Shown: positions 52,809 to 63,863 of the stretch, one piece after another
Position numbering within the stretch: the stretch's first letter is position 1
Layout: each line of letters starts with the position of its first letter
DNA from: Candidatus Pantoea edessiphila
GTDB lineage: Bacteria > Pseudomonadota > Gammaproteobacteria > Enterobacterales > Enterobacteriaceae
Length of the DNA stretch: 64,000 nt
NCBI RefSeq assembly: GCF_002933355.1
Contig: NZ_PDKU01000003.1
Coordinates: 23,531-87,530 of the forward strand
Direction of reading: 5' to 3'
The notes under the pieces: generated by a model
The model's database searches: none
What the model saw: only the letters and a program-made list of their open reading frames with translations
What the model was told of the DNA's origin: nothing
Program-made: the position numbers and the translations under genes

Positions 52809-53204
52809 ATGAGTATGCAAGATCCTATAGCCGATATGTTGACAAGAATCCGTAATGGTCATTCTTCCTTTAAAACAACTGTTAATATGCCTTCTTCTAA
52901 TTTAAAATTAGCAATTTCTAAAGTTCTTAAAGAAGAGGGGTATATTAAAGATTTTAATATTAAAAATGATAATAATAAAATAGAATTAGAAATTGCTTTA
53001 AAATATTTTAATGGTAAAGCTGTTTTAGAAACTATTCAAAGAATAAGCAGGCCTGGTTTACGTATTTATAAGAAAAGCAATAATCTTCCAAAAGTAATGG
53101 ATGGGATGGGAATTGCTATTGTTTCTACATCTAAAGGTGTTATGACTGATAGTATGGCGCGTCATATAGGCATTGGTGGTGAAATTATCTGCTATATATC
53201 ATAA
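52809..53204 (+). CDS. rpsH: 30S ribosomal protein S8
   Basis: S8 binds the 16S central domain and represses the spc operon in E. coli. I start it at ATG 52809 ([17 protein letters not shown]), giving 131 residues, one more than E. coli; the frame continues 12 codons upstream. AGGATA lies upstream. The end [25 protein letters not shown] is conserved. Confidence 0.97.
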   Translation: MSMQDPIADMLTRIRNGHSSFKTTVNMPSSNLKLAISKVLKEEGYIKDFNIKNDNNKIELEIALKYFNGKAVLETIQRISRPGLRIYKKSNNLPKVMDGMGIAIVSTSKGVMTDSMARHIGIGGEIICYIS

Positions 53205-53216
53205 TTGGAGGTTTTA

Positions 53217-53750
53217 ATGTCTCGTATAGCTAAAACACCTATTGTTATTCCTGTTGGTGTAGAGGTAACACTTGATGGTCAAGTAATTTCAATAAAAGGT
53301 AAAAATGGAGTATTAAATAGTGTTATAAATAATGCTGTAAAAATACAACATATCGATAATACCTTAATATTCTTTCCTTATAAAAAATTTGTTGATGGAT
53401 GGGCACAAGCGGGTACAGCTCGATCAATAATTAATTCAATGGTTATTGGTGTATGTAAAGGTTTTATAAAAAAACTACAATTAGTTGGTGTGGGATATCG
53501 TGCTTCGGTTAAGAATAATGTAATAAATTTATCTATAGGTTTTTCTCATTTTGTAAATCATTTATTACCTGAGGGTGTAGTTGCAGAATGTCCTATTCAA
53601 ACTGAAATTATTTTAAAAAGTGCTAACAAGCAGTTAATTGGTCAAGTAGCAGCTGACATACGTTCTTATCGGCCACCTGAACCATATAAAGGTAAAGGTA
53701 TTTGTTATTTTAATGAAAAAATACGTATAAAAGAAGCTAAAAAGAAGTAG
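53217..53750 (+). CDS. rplF: 50S ribosomal protein L6
   Basis: L6 is near the factor-binding site. I start it at ATG 53217 ([17 protein letters not shown]), 7 bases after TGGAGG; this gives 177 residues as in E. coli. The [22 protein letters not shown] stretch and the [19 protein letters not shown] end (here [15 protein letters not shown]) are conserved. Confidence 0.97.
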   Translation: MSRIAKTPIVIPVGVEVTLDGQVISIKGKNGVLNSVINNAVKIQHIDNTLIFFPYKKFVDGWAQAGTARSIINSMVIGVCKGFIKKLQLVGVGYRASVKNNVINLSIGFSHFVNHLLPEGVVAECPIQTEIILKSANKQLIGQVAADIRSYRPPEPYKGKGICYFNEKIRIKEAKKK

Positions 53751-53759
53751 GTTGAAATC

Positions 53760-54116
53760 ATGAACAGTAAAAAATCTGCTCGTATGCGTCGTGGTAATAG
53801 TATAAGATCTAAGCTTAAAGAGCTTGATGCAATTCGTTTAGTTGTGCATAGAACTCCACGTCATATTTATGCACAGGTTATTAATTCAAAAGATTCTAAG
53901 GTTTTAGTAGCTGCTTCTACTGTAGAAAAAGCTATTAATACACAAATTAAATTTACTGGTAATAAAAAAGCTGCTGTTATTATAGGTAAAACTATAGCAG
54001 AACGTGCAATGAAAAAAGGTATTACTAGTGTTTCTTTCGATAGGTCTGGTTTTCAATATCATGGTCGTATCCAAGTACTAGCGGATGCTGCCCGTGAAGT
54101 AGGTCTTCAGTTCTAG
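53760..54116 (+). CDS. rplR: 50S ribosomal protein L18
   Basis: L18 binds 5S rRNA with L5 and L25. The 118-residue protein (E. coli 117) has [34 protein letters not shown] and ends [26 protein letters not shown]. It is 9 bp after rplF. Confidence 0.97.
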   Translation: MNSKKSARMRRGNSIRSKLKELDAIRLVVHRTPRHIYAQVINSKDSKVLVAASTVEKAINTQIKFTGNKKAAVIIGKTIAERAMKKGITSVSFDRSGFQYHGRIQVLADAAREVGLQF

Positions 54117-54129
54117 TTAGGTATTTAAT

Positions 54130-54636
54130 ATGGCAAATATTGAAAAACAAATAGGTGAATTACAAGAAAAATTAGTTTCTGTAAATCGTGTTTCTAAAAC
54201 TGTTAAAGGTGGACGTATATTTTCTTTTACTGCATTAACTGTAGTAGGTGATGGTAATGGTCGTGTAGGTTTTGGATATGGTAAAGCACGTGAAGTACCA
54301 TCAGCAATCCAAAAAGCAATGGAAAAAGCTCGTCGTAATATGATTAGTATTGCATTAAAAGATGGTACTTTACAACATTCTGTTAGAGGTAACCATACAG
54401 GTTCTAAAGTATTTATGAAACCAGCTTCTAATGGTACTGGTATTATAGCTGGAGGTGCAATGAGAGCTGTTCTTGAAGTGGCTGGAGTACATAATGTTTT
54501 AGCTAAAACTTATGGTTCTACTAATCCAATCAATGTTGTTCGTGCGACTATAGAGGGATTAAGTAACATGAATTCTCCTGAAACAATTTCTGCTAAACGT
54601 GGTAAATTGATAGAAAGAATTACGAGGTCATTCTAA
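54130..54636 (+). CDS. rpsE: 30S ribosomal protein S5
   Basis: S5 lies near the decoding centre and mRNA entry with S3 and S4. The 168 residues (E. coli 167) show [37 protein letters not shown], and then [22 protein letters not shown]. The next start is on its stop codon (TAATG). Confidence 0.97.
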   Translation: MANIEKQIGELQEKLVSVNRVSKTVKGGRIFSFTALTVVGDGNGRVGFGYGKAREVPSAIQKAMEKARRNMISIALKDGTLQHSVRGNHTGSKVFMKPASNGTGIIAGGAMRAVLEVAGVHNVLAKTYGSTNPINVVRATIEGLSNMNSPETISAKRGKLIERITRSF

Positions 54637-54818
54637 TGGCTAGAATTATTGAAATAACTCAAGTACGTAGTTCTATTGGTAGATTACCTGCTCATAAAAA
54701 CACTCTTACTGGTTTAGGTTTACGTTACATTGGTCATACTGTTAAGCGTGAAGATACTCCGTCTATACGAGGTATGATTAATGTCATTTCATATATGGTT
54801 AAAGTAAAACATGAATAG
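54636..54818 (+). CDS. rpmD: 50S ribosomal protein L30
   Basis: L30 is a small late-assembling protein. The 60 residues (E. coli 59) include [42 protein letters not shown]. It overlaps rpsE by one base at its start and rplO by 8 bases at its end. Confidence 0.96.
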   Translation: MARIIEITQVRSSIGRLPAHKNTLTGLGLRYIGHTVKREDTPSIRGMINVISYMVKVKHE

Positions 54819-55254
54819 TTTACGCTTAAATACTATATCGCCAGCTAAAGGATCTAAACGTGCTAATAAACGCGTCGGTCGTGGTATAGGTTCTGGTTAT
54901 GGTAAAACTTGTGGTAGAGGTCATAAGGGTCAAAAATCTCGTTCTGGAGGGAATATAAATCGTGGTTTTGAAGGCGGTCAAATGCCAATTTATCGTCGTT
55001 TACCAAAATTTGGTTTTATATCACGTAAAAAATTTGTCCACAAAGAAGTACGTCTTTTTGAATTAATAAAAGTCAAAGATAATGTTGTAAATTTAAATAC
55101 ATTAAAAATGTTTAATGTTATTAATAGTAGTGTTAAATCAGTTAAAATAATTTGTTCTGGTAGTATTACTATTCCTAAGAAAATTTATGGTTTAAATGTT
55201 ACTAAAGGTGCTCGCAAAGCTATTGAAGCTGTAGGTGGAAAAGTTGAGGATTAA
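54811..55254 (+). CDS. rplO: 50S ribosomal protein L15
   Basis: L15 is a late-assembly protein that reaches into 23S rRNA with a glycine-arginine-rich N-terminus: [37 protein letters not shown]. The 147 residues are near the E. coli length (144). The C-terminal [18 protein letters not shown] is conserved. Confidence 0.96.
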   Translation: MNSLRLNTISPAKGSKRANKRVGRGIGSGYGKTCGRGHKGQKSRSGGNINRGFEGGQMPIYRRLPKFGFISRKKFVHKEVRLFELIKVKDNVVNLNTLKMFNVINSSVKSVKIICSGSITIPKKIYGLNVTKGARKAIEAVGGKVED

Positions 55255-55261
55255 GGAATAA

Positions 55262-56590
55262 ATGACAAAACAATTAGGATTAGATTTTAAAAACGCCAAA
55301 AATAATTTAGGTCAATTGAAATTTAGGTTGTTGTTTTTGTTAATAAGTTTAGTAGTTTTTCGCATAGGTTCTTTTGTTCCGATTCCTGGTATTGATCCAA
55401 CTATACTTACAAAAATACTTGATCAACAACGTGGAACAATAATTGAGATGTTGAATATGTTTTCTGGTGGAGCTTTAAGTCGTGCTTCTATATTTGCATT
55501 AGGTATCATGCCATATGTTTCAGCATCAATTATTATTCAATTGTTAACAACAATACATCCTTCTTTGTCAGAAATAAAGAAAGATGGAGAAGCTGGTCGT
55601 CGTAAAATTAATCAATATACTCGCTATTGCACTTTAATTTTAGCTGTGATTCAATCTTTAGGTATTGCCACTGGTTTACCTAGTATGCTAGGAATGCACA
55701 GTTTATTATTTAAGCCTAGTTTATCTTTTTATTTAACAGCTATTATAAGTTTAGTTACAGGAACTATTTTCTTAATGTGGTTAGGTGAACAAATTACTGA
55801 ACGAGGTATTGGCAACGGTATTTCTATTATTATTTTTGCAGGTATTGTTGCGGGACTACCACCAGCAATAGGTCATACTATTGAACAAGCAAGACAAGGC
55901 GAATTAAACTTTTTATTGCTATTATTTATCTTAATTTTTATATTTACGATAACATATTTTGTTATTTTTGTTGAACGTGGCCAACGTCGAATACTAGCTA
56001 ATTACGCAAAACGTCAACAAGGACGTCGTATGTATGCAGTACAATGTACACATTTACCATTAAAGGTGAATATGGCTGGTGTTATTCCTGCTATTTTTGC
56101 ATCTAGTATCATACTATTCCCTGCAACTATGGCTTCATGGTTTGGACATAATAATAATTGGAAGTGGTTATCAACGATTTCTTTATATTTACAACCAGGA
56201 CAATTGCTTTATGTTTTAATATACGCTAGTGCAATAATTTTCTTTTGTTTTTTTTATACAGCATTGGTTTTTAATCCTCGTGAAACAGCAGATAATCTGA
56301 AAAAATCCGGAGCATTCATACCAGGTATTCGTCCAGGAGAACAAACAGCAAAATATATTAATAAAGTAATGACTCGTTTGACTTTAGTTGGAGCTTTTTA
56401 TATAACTTTGATTTGCCTAGTTCCAGAATTTATGCGTACTTTTATGAAAGTACCTTTTTATTTTGGAGGTACTTCATTATTAATTGTGGTTGTCGTTATT
56501 ATGGATTTTATGTCTCAAATACAAACATTAATGATGTCAAATCAATATGATTTTGCCTTAAAAAAAGCTAATCTAAAAAGATCTAACTAA
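55262..56590 (+). CDS. secY: Protein translocase subunit SecY
   Basis: SecY forms the protein-conducting channel in the inner membrane. The 442 residues equal E. coli within one and carry ten hydrophobic segments. Seen are the start [34 protein letters not shown], the plug-region [31 protein letters not shown], the cytosolic loops with [13 protein letters not shown] and ERGQRRI, and [19 protein letters not shown]. It is in the spc operon. Confidence 0.98.
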   Translation: MTKQLGLDFKNAKNNLGQLKFRLLFLLISLVVFRIGSFVPIPGIDPTILTKILDQQRGTIIEMLNMFSGGALSRASIFALGIMPYVSASIIIQLLTTIHPSLSEIKKDGEAGRRKINQYTRYCTLILAVIQSLGIATGLPSMLGMHSLLFKPSLSFYLTAIISLVTGTIFLMWLGEQITERGIGNGISIIIFAGIVAGLPPAIGHTIEQARQGELNFLLLLFILIFIFTITYFVIFVERGQRRILANYAKRQQGRRMYAVQCTHLPLKVNMAGVIPAIFASSIILFPATMASWFGHNNNWKWLSTISLYLQPGQLLYVLIYASAIIFFCFFYTALVFNPRETADNLKKSGAFIPGIRPGEQTAKYINKVMTRLTLVGAFYITLICLVPEFMRTFMKVPFYFGGTSLLIVVVVIMDFMSQIQTLMMSNQYDFALKKANLKRSN

Positions 56591-56635
56591 ACTTTATAGA
56601 GATTATACAAATAGTTGTAATTAGGAATATAATTA

Positions 56636-56752
56636 ATGAAAGTTCGTGCATCTGTAAAAAAATTATGTCGTGATTGTAAAATCATTCGTCGTCATGGTAT
56701 TGTTCGTGTAATCTGTAAAGCAGATTTTAAACATAAACAAAGGCAAGGTTAG
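56636..56752 (+). CDS. rpmJ: 50S ribosomal protein L36
   Basis: This 38-residue protein starts [21 protein letters not shown] and ends [11 protein letters not shown]. The zinc-binding pattern of L36, with C11, C14, C27 and H33, is intact (CRDC...C...H), so this is the zinc-containing form. It is the last gene of the spc operon, 45 bp after secY. AGGAAT lies upstream. Confidence 0.96.
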   Translation: MKVRASVKKLCRDCKIIRRHGIVRVICKADFKHKQRQG

Positions 56753-56805
56753 TATTACACCGTTTATAAAAAATTTACAAAAATAAAATTTATTAGGAGA
56801 TTAAA

Positions 56806-57162
56806 TTGACTCGCATAGCAGGAATAAATATTCCTGATAAAAAACATACTGTCATGGCATTAACTTCAATATTTGGTATTGGTAAAGTCCGTTCTAAAAA
56901 AATTTGTGCTATTACTGGTATTAATGAAAGTATCAAAGTTAGTGAATTATCAGAAAAACAAATTGATCAATTACGTGATGAGGTTGCTAAATTTGTTGTG
57001 GAAGGTGATTTACGCCGCGAAATTAATATGAGTATTAAAAGATTGATTGATTTAGGTTGCTATCGTGGTTTACGTCATCGTCGTAGTCTGCCAGTTCATG
57101 GTCAACGTACTAAAACTAATGCACGTACACGCAAAGGTCCTCGTAAACCAATCAAAAAATAA
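56806..57162 (+). CDS. rpsM: 30S ribosomal protein S13
   Basis: S13 forms bridges to the large subunit and contacts the P-site tRNA. The 118 residues equal E. coli. The start is TTG 56806, six bases after TTAGGAGA; no ATG gives a better frame. The [27 protein letters not shown] start and the [18 protein letters not shown] end are typical. The spacer from rpmJ is 53 bp, too short and AT-rich for a clear alpha-operon pseudoknot. Confidence 0.97.
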   Translation: MTRIAGINIPDKKHTVMALTSIFGIGKVRSKKICAITGINESIKVSELSEKQIDQLRDEVAKFVVEGDLRREINMSIKRLIDLGCYRGLRHRRSLPVHGQRTKTNARTRKGPRKPIKK

Positions 57163-57177
57163 TTGAGAATAACAAAA

Positions 57178-57567
57178 ATGGCAAAGGCACTAATTCGTAC
57201 ACGTAAGCGCTTAAAAAAACAAATTTTAGATGGTGTGGCTTATATACATGCTTCTTTTAATAATACTATTGTGACAATTACCGATCGTCAAGGCAATGCA
57301 TTAGGTTGGGCAACCGCAGGTGGATCTGGTTTTCGTGGTTCACGTAAATCTACTCCATTTGCTGCTCAGGTTGCTGCAGAACGTTGTGCAGAAGCAGTAA
57401 AAGATTATGGTATTAAGAATTTAGAAGTAATGGTAAAAGGTCCAGGTCCAGGTCGAGAATCAACTATTCGTGCTTTAAATACTGTTGGTTTTCGAATACT
57501 AAATATTATTGACATGACACCTATTCCTCATAACGGTTGTCGTCCGCCGAAAAAACGTCGTGTATAA
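57178..57567 (+). CDS. rpsK: 30S ribosomal protein S11
   Basis: S11 lines the mRNA exit site of the platform. I start it at ATG 57178 ([15 protein letters not shown]), giving 129 residues as in E. coli; a TTG at 57163 overlaps the rpsM stop and is in frame but has no support. [36 protein letters not shown] and the end [11 protein letters not shown] are conserved. Confidence 0.97.
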   Translation: MAKALIRTRKRLKKQILDGVAYIHASFNNTIVTITDRQGNALGWATAGGSGFRGSRKSTPFAAQVAAERCAEAVKDYGIKNLEVMVKGPGPGRESTIRALNTVGFRILNIIDMTPIPHNGCRPPKKRRV

Positions 57568-57599
57568 AAACTTATTTTATAGAATAGCTGGAGAAAAAA

Positions 57600-58220
57600 A
57601 TGGCAAGATATTTAGGGCCTAAGCTCAAGCTGAGTCGACGTGAAGGTACTGACTTATTTCTTAAGTCGGGTGTTCGAGCGATTGATTCTAAATGTAAAAT
57701 TGAACAAGCGCCTGGTCAACATGGTATACGTAAACCACGTTTATCAGATTATGGTGGTCAGTTGCGTGAAAAACAAAAAGTTCGTCGTATTTACGGTGTT
57801 CTTGAACGTCAATTTCGTAATTATTATAAAAAAGCAGCACGCTTAAAAGGCAATACTGGTGAAAACTTACTGGTTCTTCTAGAAAGTCGTTTGGATAATG
57901 TAGTTTATCGTATGGGATTTGGAGCTACTCGTGCAGAGGCCCGTCAGCTAGTAAGTCATAAATCTGTTATAGTAAATGGCCGATTTGTTAGCATTGCCTC
58001 TTATCAGGTATGTCCAAATAGTGTTATCAGAATTTGTGATAAAGCTAAAAATCAATCTCGTATTAAAGCTGCTCTTGAAATATCTGAACAACATGAAAAA
58101 CCAAATTGGCTAGAAGTTGATATAAAAAAAATGGAAGGTTGTTTCAAAAATATTCCTGAAAGAAATGATCTATCTACAGACATTAATGAACACCTGATAG
58201 TTGAGCTTTATTCCAAGTAA
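57600..58220 (+). CDS. rpsD: 30S ribosomal protein S4
   Basis: S4 starts 30S assembly and, in E. coli, represses the alpha operon. The 206 residues equal E. coli. The start [20 protein letters not shown], the segment [22 protein letters not shown], and the S4 domain [30 protein letters not shown] are present. TGGAGA lies upstream. Confidence 0.98.
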   Translation: MARYLGPKLKLSRREGTDLFLKSGVRAIDSKCKIEQAPGQHGIRKPRLSDYGGQLREKQKVRRIYGVLERQFRNYYKKAARLKGNTGENLLVLLESRLDNVVYRMGFGATRAEARQLVSHKSVIVNGRFVSIASYQVCPNSVIRICDKAKNQSRIKAALEISEQHEKPNWLEVDIKKMEGCFKNIPERNDLSTDINEHLIVELYSK

Positions 58221-58245
58221 AGTTTAGTAGCAAAGAGAGGATATA

Positions 58246-59235
58246 ATGCAGGGTTCTGTGACAGAATTTCTTAAACCACGCCTGGTAGATATTGAACAAC
58301 TAAGTTCAACACAAGCTAAAGTAACTCTTGAACCATTAGAGCGAGGCTTTGGCCATACTCTTGGTAATGCACTTCGCCGCATTTTACTTTCTTCAATGCC
58401 AGGTTATGCAGTAACAGAAGTTGAAATTGATGGTGTATTACATGAATATAGTACTAAAGAGGGAGTCAAAGAAGATATCTTAGAAATTTTACTCAATCTA
58501 AAAGGATTAGTAGTAAAAGTTCAAGGTAAAGATGAGGTTATACTTAATTTAAATAAATCTGGTATTGGTCCAGTAACCGCAGCTGATATTACGCATGACA
58601 GTAGTGTAGAAATTATTCAACCTCAACATATAATTTGCCATTTAACTGATAAAAATGCTAGCATTAACATGCGGATAAAAATTCAACTTGGTCGTGGTTA
58701 TGTACCAGTTTGTAATCGAATTAAGACAGGAGAAAATGAACGTCCTATTGGTAGACTTTTGGTTGATGCTTGTTATAGTCCTGTAGATCGTATAGCTTAT
58801 AACGTTGAGGCTGCTCGTGTAGAACAACGTACTGATTTAGATAAGCTTGTGATTGATATGGAAACAAATGGTACAATAGATCCTGAAGAAGCTATTCGTC
58901 GGGCTGCAACTATTTTAGTAGAGCAATTAGAAGCTTTTGTTGATTTACGAGATTTGCGTCAACCTGAAATAGAAGAAGAAAAACCAGAATTTGATCCTCT
59001 TTTATTACGTCCTGTGGATGATTTAGAATTAACCGTTCGTTCTGCTAATTGTTTAAAAGCAGAGAGTATTCATTATATTGGGGATTTAGTACAGCGTACT
59101 GAAGTTGAATTACTTAAAACACCAAATTTGGGTAAAAAATCCCTGACTGAAATCAAGGATGTTTTAGCTTCACGTAATCTATCTCTTGGTATGAGACTTG
59201 AAAATTGGCCACCAGAAAGCATTATAGAAGAATGA
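58246..59235 (+). CDS. rpoA: DNA-directed RNA polymerase subunit alpha
   Basis: RpoA is the platform for RNA polymerase assembly. The 329 residues equal E. coli. The N-terminal domain has [22 protein letters not shown], the linker is acidic near residues 235-245, and the C-terminal domain has [21 protein letters not shown] and [25 protein letters not shown]. The C-terminal domain surface that touches CRP and UP elements is intact by inspection. GAGAGGAT lies upstream. Confidence 0.98.
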   Translation: MQGSVTEFLKPRLVDIEQLSSTQAKVTLEPLERGFGHTLGNALRRILLSSMPGYAVTEVEIDGVLHEYSTKEGVKEDILEILLNLKGLVVKVQGKDEVILNLNKSGIGPVTAADITHDSSVEIIQPQHIICHLTDKNASINMRIKIQLGRGYVPVCNRIKTGENERPIGRLLVDACYSPVDRIAYNVEAARVEQRTDLDKLVIDMETNGTIDPEEAIRRAATILVEQLEAFVDLRDLRQPEIEEEKPEFDPLLLRPVDDLELTVRSANCLKAESIHYIGDLVQRTEVELLKTPNLGKKSLTEIKDVLASRNLSLGMRLENWPPESIIEE

Positions 59236-59273
59236 TGATAGTAACAAATAATTTTTAGAAAAAGGATAAAATC

Positions 59274-59666
59274 GTGCGCCATCGTAAAACTGGGCGGCAA
59301 TTAAACCGAAATGAAAGTCATCGTAAAGCTATGTTTCGTAATATTGTAGTTTCTTTAGTTCGTCATGAAATTATTAAAACTACTTTACCAAAAGCTAAAG
59401 AATTACGTTGTATTGTTGAACCATTAATTACTATCGCTAAAATTGACAATGTTTGTAACCGTCGATTTGTACATTCTCGTATTTGTGATAATGAAACAGT
59501 TGTTAAATTATTTAAACAAATAGGTCCACGTTTTACAAATCGTTTTGGAGGTTATACTCGTATTCTAAAGTGCGGTTTTCGTCCCGGTGATAAAGCTCCA
59601 ATGGCATATATTGAATTAGTTGACCGCTTAAAAAACACTCAAGTTAAAACTAATATAGCAAAATAA
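59274..59666 (+). CDS. rplQ: 50S ribosomal protein L17
   Basis: L17 is at the tunnel exit side of the large subunit. The 130 residues (E. coli 127) begin [23 protein letters not shown] and include [16 protein letters not shown] and [24 protein letters not shown]. The start is GTG 59274, and AAAGGAT lies upstream. Last gene of the alpha operon. Confidence 0.97.
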   Translation: MRHRKTGRQLNRNESHRKAMFRNIVVSLVRHEIIKTTLPKAKELRCIVEPLITIAKIDNVCNRRFVHSRICDNETVVKLFKQIGPRFTNRFGGYTRILKCGFRPGDKAPMAYIELVDRLKNTQVKTNIAK

Positions 59667-59694
59667 TTAGGATAATTTTAATTTATAATAAAAT

Positions 59695-59735
59695 AGAGTA
59701 AAAACTCATTGATTAATGGGTTTTTTACTCTTTTC
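59695..59735. terminator. Terminator at the end of the alpha operon, probably bidirectional
   Basis: AGAGTAAAAACTCAT (59695-59709) pairs with ATGGGTTTTTTACTCT (59716-59731) with a bulged T, then TTTT on the plus strand. It lies between the convergent rplQ and fmt, and the A-rich left arm gives U-rich transcripts on the minus strand too. It is one of the longest stems in the window. Confidence 0.75.
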
Positions 59736-59747
59736 AAAACAAATCAT

Positions 59748-60701
59748 TTATTGCAATTTAGTTCCAGGTCTAAATAGTTCATACCGAGAGTTAATAAAAT
59801 CCCTAGCTAACATTGGCTTTTTGCCTTGCGGTTGCAAACAAATTAAATTAAGAACTCCCTTCAAAGTAGTCACTTGAATTCCCTGTTTTGTAACTTCAAT
59901 AATTTCCCCTGGTTTTTTATCTACATGATCTAATATACTGACTTGCCAAACTTTAATTAAGTTGTTATTAACATAAAAAAAACTTATTGGCCATGGATTA
60001 AAAGCACGAACACAACGTTCTAATTGTTCAGCTGAACTTATCCAATTAAGTTGTGCTTCTTTTTTATTTATTTTTTTTGCATAACAAGCTAGTTTATTAT
60101 CTTGTTCTTTATAATAAACACTACCACAAGAAAGTTTGTATAATATATGTACTACGGCTTGTGATCCTAATGTTGCTAATTTAGCATAAATTGTTAAAGA
60201 AGTATCTCGTGAAGAAATATTACAATCAATTTGGTACAGTATATCTCCGCTGTCTAATTTACTATTCATTTTTATAATAGTAATTCCGGTTTTTTTATCA
60301 CCAGCTAAAATCGCTCTTTGTATAGGCGCAGCACCACGCCATCTAGGCAATAAAGAAGCATGAACATTTATACATCCTAAACGAGGAATTTTAAGAATGT
60401 TATTTGGAATAAGTAATCCGTAAGATACTACAATCATTACATCTGGATTTAAATCATAAATTATTTGCAAATATTTTTTAGATTTAGCATCATTAAATGA
60501 TTCTGGTTGAAAAATTGGGATATTCTTAATTTGAGATATGATTTTGACAGGACTAGGAGTTAGTTGTTGTCCTCTGCCAGATGGGCGATCAGGTTGAGTA
60601 AATACGCCTACAACTTGATAATTGTGTTGTATAATTTTATTGAGATGATGTACAGCAAACTCTGAAGTTCCAGCAAAAATTATTTTCAATTTTATAACCA
60701 A
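59748..60701 (-). CDS. fmt: Methionyl-tRNA formyltransferase
   Basis: Fmt formylates Met on initiator tRNA with 10-formyl-tetrahydrofolate. The 317 residues (E. coli 315) have the start IIFAGTSEF, the catalytic region INVHASLLPRWRGAAPIQ with Asn and His, the aspartate in LDSGDILYQI and RAFNPWPISFFYV. There is no ATG at the start; the frame begins with TTG at 60701, and another TTG lies at 60689. A GTG ten bases upstream is out of frame by one base in an A6 run. def lies 38 bp upstream. Confidence 0.94.
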   Translation of the reverse strand: MVIKLKIIFAGTSEFAVHHLNKIIQHNYQVVGVFTQPDRPSGRGQQLTPSPVKIISQIKNIPIFQPESFNDAKSKKYLQIIYDLNPDVMIVVSYGLLIPNNILKIPRLGCINVHASLLPRWRGAAPIQRAILAGDKKTGITIIKMNSKLDSGDILYQIDCNISSRDTSLTIYAKLATLGSQAVVHILYKLSCGSVYYKEQDNKLACYAKKINKKEAQLNWISSAEQLERCVRAFNPWPISFFYVNNNLIKVWQVSILDHVDKKPGEIIEVTKQGIQVTTLKGVLNLICLQPQGKKPMLARDFINSRYELFRPGTKLQ

Positions 60702-60739
60702 ATTTTTTCACTATTATTAAAGTATATACTACACTGGAA

Positions 60740-61243
60740 CTATTTTTTTAATCTAGCTATTTTTTCTAACCTAGTTTTAATTCTTTGACGTTTCAATTGA
60801 GATAAATGATCAATAAATAGCTTACCATTCAAATGATCTATTTCATGTTGTATGCAAATAGATAATAGACCGCCAGTTTCTATTTTAAAAAGATTACCAT
60901 ACCGATCTAATGAGTGAATTTTAATTATTTCAGCTCTAGATATAAATGCATGTTGATTTGGAATTGATAAGCAACCTTCTTTTATTCCAGCTTTTCCTTT
61001 CATATCTAGTATTTCTGGATTAATTAGTACTAAGCAATTTTTGCGATTTTTAGAAATATCAATTACTATAATACGTTTATGAATATTAACTTGAGTAGCT
61101 GCAAGACCAATACCTCCATTTGTATACATAGTTTCAAACATATCGTCTATGAGACGCTGAATTTTTTCATTAATCTCTTTAACTGGTAATGCTTGTTCTC
61201 TTAAACGATTGTCTGGAAAATATAATAATGGTAATACTTTCAT
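60740..61243 (-). CDS. def: Peptide deformylase
   Basis: Def removes the formyl group from nascent chains. The 167 residues (E. coli 169) carry all three motifs: GIGLAATQ (44-51), EGCLS (89-93, with the metal ligand Cys) and HEIDH (133-137, with two His ligands and the catalytic Glu). The operon def-fmt matches E. coli; rsmB and trkA, which follow fmt there, are lost. Confidence 0.97.
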   Translation of the reverse strand: MKVLPLLYFPDNRLREQALPVKEINEKIQRLIDDMFETMYTNGGIGLAATQVNIHKRIIVIDISKNRKNCLVLINPEILDMKGKAGIKEGCLSIPNQHAFISRAEIIKIHSLDRYGNLFKIETGGLLSICIQHEIDHLNGKLFIDHLSQLKRQRIKTRLEKIARLKK

Positions 61244-61685
61244 AAATATTTTTGGTTATACTGTATAGTTTATTTATTAAATAACTTAATATATTATTAA
61301 TATTTAATTGATAAAATGTTGTTGATTATAATGATTATTTTAATAAAGTAAAGAGCATGATTCTCAAAATTATATTATATTTCAAAAAAAATATCATACT
61401 TTAATTAAAGTATCAAAATTAATAGAATCAATCAAAACAACATATAATATTGGTAGAGATAATTATAATATTTTTACATACAAAATTAATTATTTAGGAT
61501 ATAATATGAAATATTTTTAATTATAGTGTATGATTTAGTATTTTTATTTATATCTTCCTATTAAAATTATAATTTAGTATAAAAATACTAATTTTATTAC
61601 TGCAGATACCGCTCAACTTAATATTTTTTATTCCTAATAAAATCAATAGAATTTAGTATATACCTCTATTTAAGGAAAGTATGAT
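61244..61685. other. Divergent spacer between def and smg
   Basis: These 442 AT-rich bases hold the promoters of def-fmt and smg. E. coli has dprA here. I see no trace of a gene or RNA. Confidence 0.5.
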
Positions 61686-62159
61686 ATGTTCGATGTAATT
61701 ATTTACTTGTTTGAAACATATATATGTAGTAGGGTCGGAAATATGGTTGATGAGAATAAATTGAAAGATCATTTGAAAAATGTTGGATTTTATAGTGAAG
61801 ATGTATATAACGCCTTAAGATGGTTAGAACAACTATCATTGTATCAAAAAAAATTTATTGCATCAAATTTAACAAATCATAATTCATTGTCCATGCGTAT
61901 ATATGTAGAAGAAGAAAAAAAAAGATTAGATACGGAAAGTAGAGGTTTTTTGCTGTTTTTAGAACAAATTAAAATTCTAAATTTAGAAACAAGGGAAATG
62001 ATAATAGATCGTGTAATGGCACTTGATATCCATGAGTTTAAGTTAGAAGATTTAAAGTGGTTAATTTTAATGGTATTATTTAATGTACCAGGATGTGAAA
62101 ATGCTTACCAACAAGTAGAACAACTACTATTCGATTCTACAAGTAGTATTATTCACTAA
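61686..62159 (+). CDS. smg: Smg protein (DUF494)
   Basis: Smg is a conserved protein of uncertain role; it sits beside dprA or topA-like genes in many gammaproteobacteria. The 157 residues equal E. coli: MFDVIIYLFETYI at the start, GFYSEDVYNALRWLEQLSLYQ, then RGFLLFLEQIKILNLETREMIIDRVMALD, and LVLFNVPGCENAYQQ-like end. TTAAGGAAAG lies upstream. E. coli yrdD, which follows, is missing. Confidence 0.95.
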   Translation: MFDVIIYLFETYICSRVGNMVDENKLKDHLKNVGFYSEDVYNALRWLEQLSLYQKKFIASNLTNHNSLSMRIYVEEEKKRLDTESRGFLLFLEQIKILNLETREMIIDRVMALDIHEFKLEDLKWLILMVLFNVPGCENAYQQVEQLLFDSTSSIIH

Positions 62160-62322
62160 TTATTTTTAGTATATTCATTGTTAAAATTGTTTCTAAAATT
62201 GGTTAGAATTTTATTAATGCTTGACTTGATAAAATACTGTAAATAAAAAAATAATTAAACATTCCAATTTAAACAATCTTTTTTAACAGTAATGAAATTA
62301 ATTTAATAATTGATATAATAAC

Positions 62323-62895
62323 ATGTATAAAAAAATTATTTTCAGTTCAATAGAAAAATGTATAAAAGAACTTAAACAAAACGGTATAATAATTTATCCA
62401 ACAGAAGCAGTTTTTGGATTAGGTTGTAATCCTGAAAGTAAAACCGCAGTAAAAAAGTTAATTATTCTTAAAAATCGTTCACCTAATAAAGGTTTCATTT
62501 TAATTGCTGCTAATTATGATCAATTAAAATCATATGTTGCTGATGATAAAATTTCAGCATTTCAACGTAATTATATGTTTTCTCGTTGGCCTGGTCATGT
62601 AACTTTTATTGTACCAACTTTACCAAAAACACCAAAATGGATAATAGGAAATTTTGACTCAGTGGCAATTAGAATTAGTAAAAATCCCTATGTTAGAAAG
62701 CTGTGTACTAAATTTGGGAAACCAATAATATCAACAAGTGCCAATCTTTCAAACCAAAATCCTTGTCGCACATTTGAAGATGTTGTAAAACAATTTGGTC
62801 AGTCATTTCCTATTTTATTCGGTAGTACTTGTGGTCTTAAACATCCTTCTGAAATTCGAAATATTATCACCGGAGATTTAATACGTCAGGGATAA
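62323..62895 (+). CDS. tsaC: Threonylcarbamoyl-AMP synthase TsaC
   Basis: TsaC joins threonine, bicarbonate and ATP to threonylcarbamoyl-AMP, the substrate for TsaD in t6A37 tRNA modification. The 190 residues equal E. coli. The family has YPTEAVFGLGCNP, KNRSPNKGFILIA, RWPGHVTFIVP, and IISTSANLSNQNPCRTFEDV. It is 3 bp before aroE. tsaD lies at 11.9 kb. Confidence 0.96.
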   Translation: MYKKIIFSSIEKCIKELKQNGIIIYPTEAVFGLGCNPESKTAVKKLIILKNRSPNKGFILIAANYDQLKSYVADDKISAFQRNYMFSRWPGHVTFIVPTLPKTPKWIIGNFDSVAIRISKNPYVRKLCTKFGKPIISTSANLSNQNPCRTFEDVVKQFGQSFPILFGSTCGLKHPSEIRNIITGDLIRQG

Positions 62896-62898
62896 TTT

Positions 62899-63702
62899 AT
62901 GTTTAAATTTGCAGTTTTTGGTAATCCCATAAATCATAGTAAGTCTCCATTAATTCACCATGAATTTGCTAAACAGACAGGTATTAAGCATAACTATGGA
63001 TGCATATGTGTTCCAATAAATGAGTTTAAAAAATCAATTTCAAAATTTTTTTCTCAAGGTGGTTTAGGAGCTAATGTTACTTTACCTTTCAAACAAGAAG
63101 CATATCAATTTGCTGATGAACTTAGTGAAAGAGCATATTTTGCAGGAGCTGTTAATACCTTAAAAAAACAAAATGATAATAAAATTTTTGGAGATAATAC
63201 TGATGGAATTGGATTAATCAGTGATCTTCAAAGACTCAATATGATTAAAGCTGGAGATAGAGTACTGGTAATAGGTGCTGGAGGTGCAGCTAGAGGAATA
63301 ATTTTACCTTTACTTCTTTCAGGAGCTATTTTAACAGTAACAAATCGTACTAATAGTCGTGCACAAGAATTAGTTTATAATTTTAAATATAATGGTGTTA
63401 TCAATTCATGTAGTATTAGTGAATTAAATGGCAAATATTTTGATTTAATTATTAATGCAACTTCTAGTAGCTCTAATAAACAAATGCCTATTATACCTAG
63501 TTCTATATTAAACAACAAACCGAGATGTTATGATATATTTTATCAGAAAGAATTAACAACTTTTTTATACTGGTGTCAAAAACAAGGTTGCAATTACTTA
63601 TCTGATGGATTAGGAATGTTAATTTATCAAGCTGCACATGCATTTCAATTATGGCATGGGGTGATGCCTAACATTACAAATATATTTAAGAAATTACAAT
63701 AA
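62899..63702 (+). CDS. aroE: Shikimate dehydrogenase (NADP+)
   Basis: AroE reduces 3-dehydroshikimate to shikimate. The 267 residues (E. coli 272) show the shikimate loop NPINHSKSP (9-17), catalytic K65 in NVTLPFK, D102 in DNTDG, and the NADP loop GAGGAARG (126-133). It is 3 bp after tsaC and likely cotranscribed. With aroK and aroB in this window, three shikimate steps are seen. Confidence 0.96.
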   Translation: MFKFAVFGNPINHSKSPLIHHEFAKQTGIKHNYGCICVPINEFKKSISKFFSQGGLGANVTLPFKQEAYQFADELSERAYFAGAVNTLKKQNDNKIFGDNTDGIGLISDLQRLNMIKAGDRVLVIGAGGAARGIILPLLLSGAILTVTNRTNSRAQELVYNFKYNGVINSCSISELNGKYFDLIINATSSSSNKQMPIIPSSILNNKPRCYDIFYQKELTTFLYWCQKQGCNYLSDGLGMLIYQAAHAFQLWHGVMPNITNIFKKLQ

Positions 63703-63828
63703 TAATCATAATATTTCTTATATATTTATCAGAATTTTATCTTTTAATTATGTAAAGAATGATTTTTAATTTAATATGATAACATATGCAATCATATTGT
63801 TAATCAAGAACAGGTATTAAGTTAAGAC

Positions 63829-63857
63829 TTGACTAATAAACTAAATGGAGATATCAT
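63829..63857 (+). promoter_or_regulatory. Promoter of an rRNA operon
   Basis: TTGACT (63829-63834) and TATCAT (63852-63857) are exactly 17 bases apart, and TTGACT is the -35 of E. coli rrn P2. Transcription should start near 63864. Only one promoter is evident in the 126 bases between aroE and this site, where E. coli has P1 and P2. Confidence 0.7.
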
Positions 63858-63863
63858 AACAAT

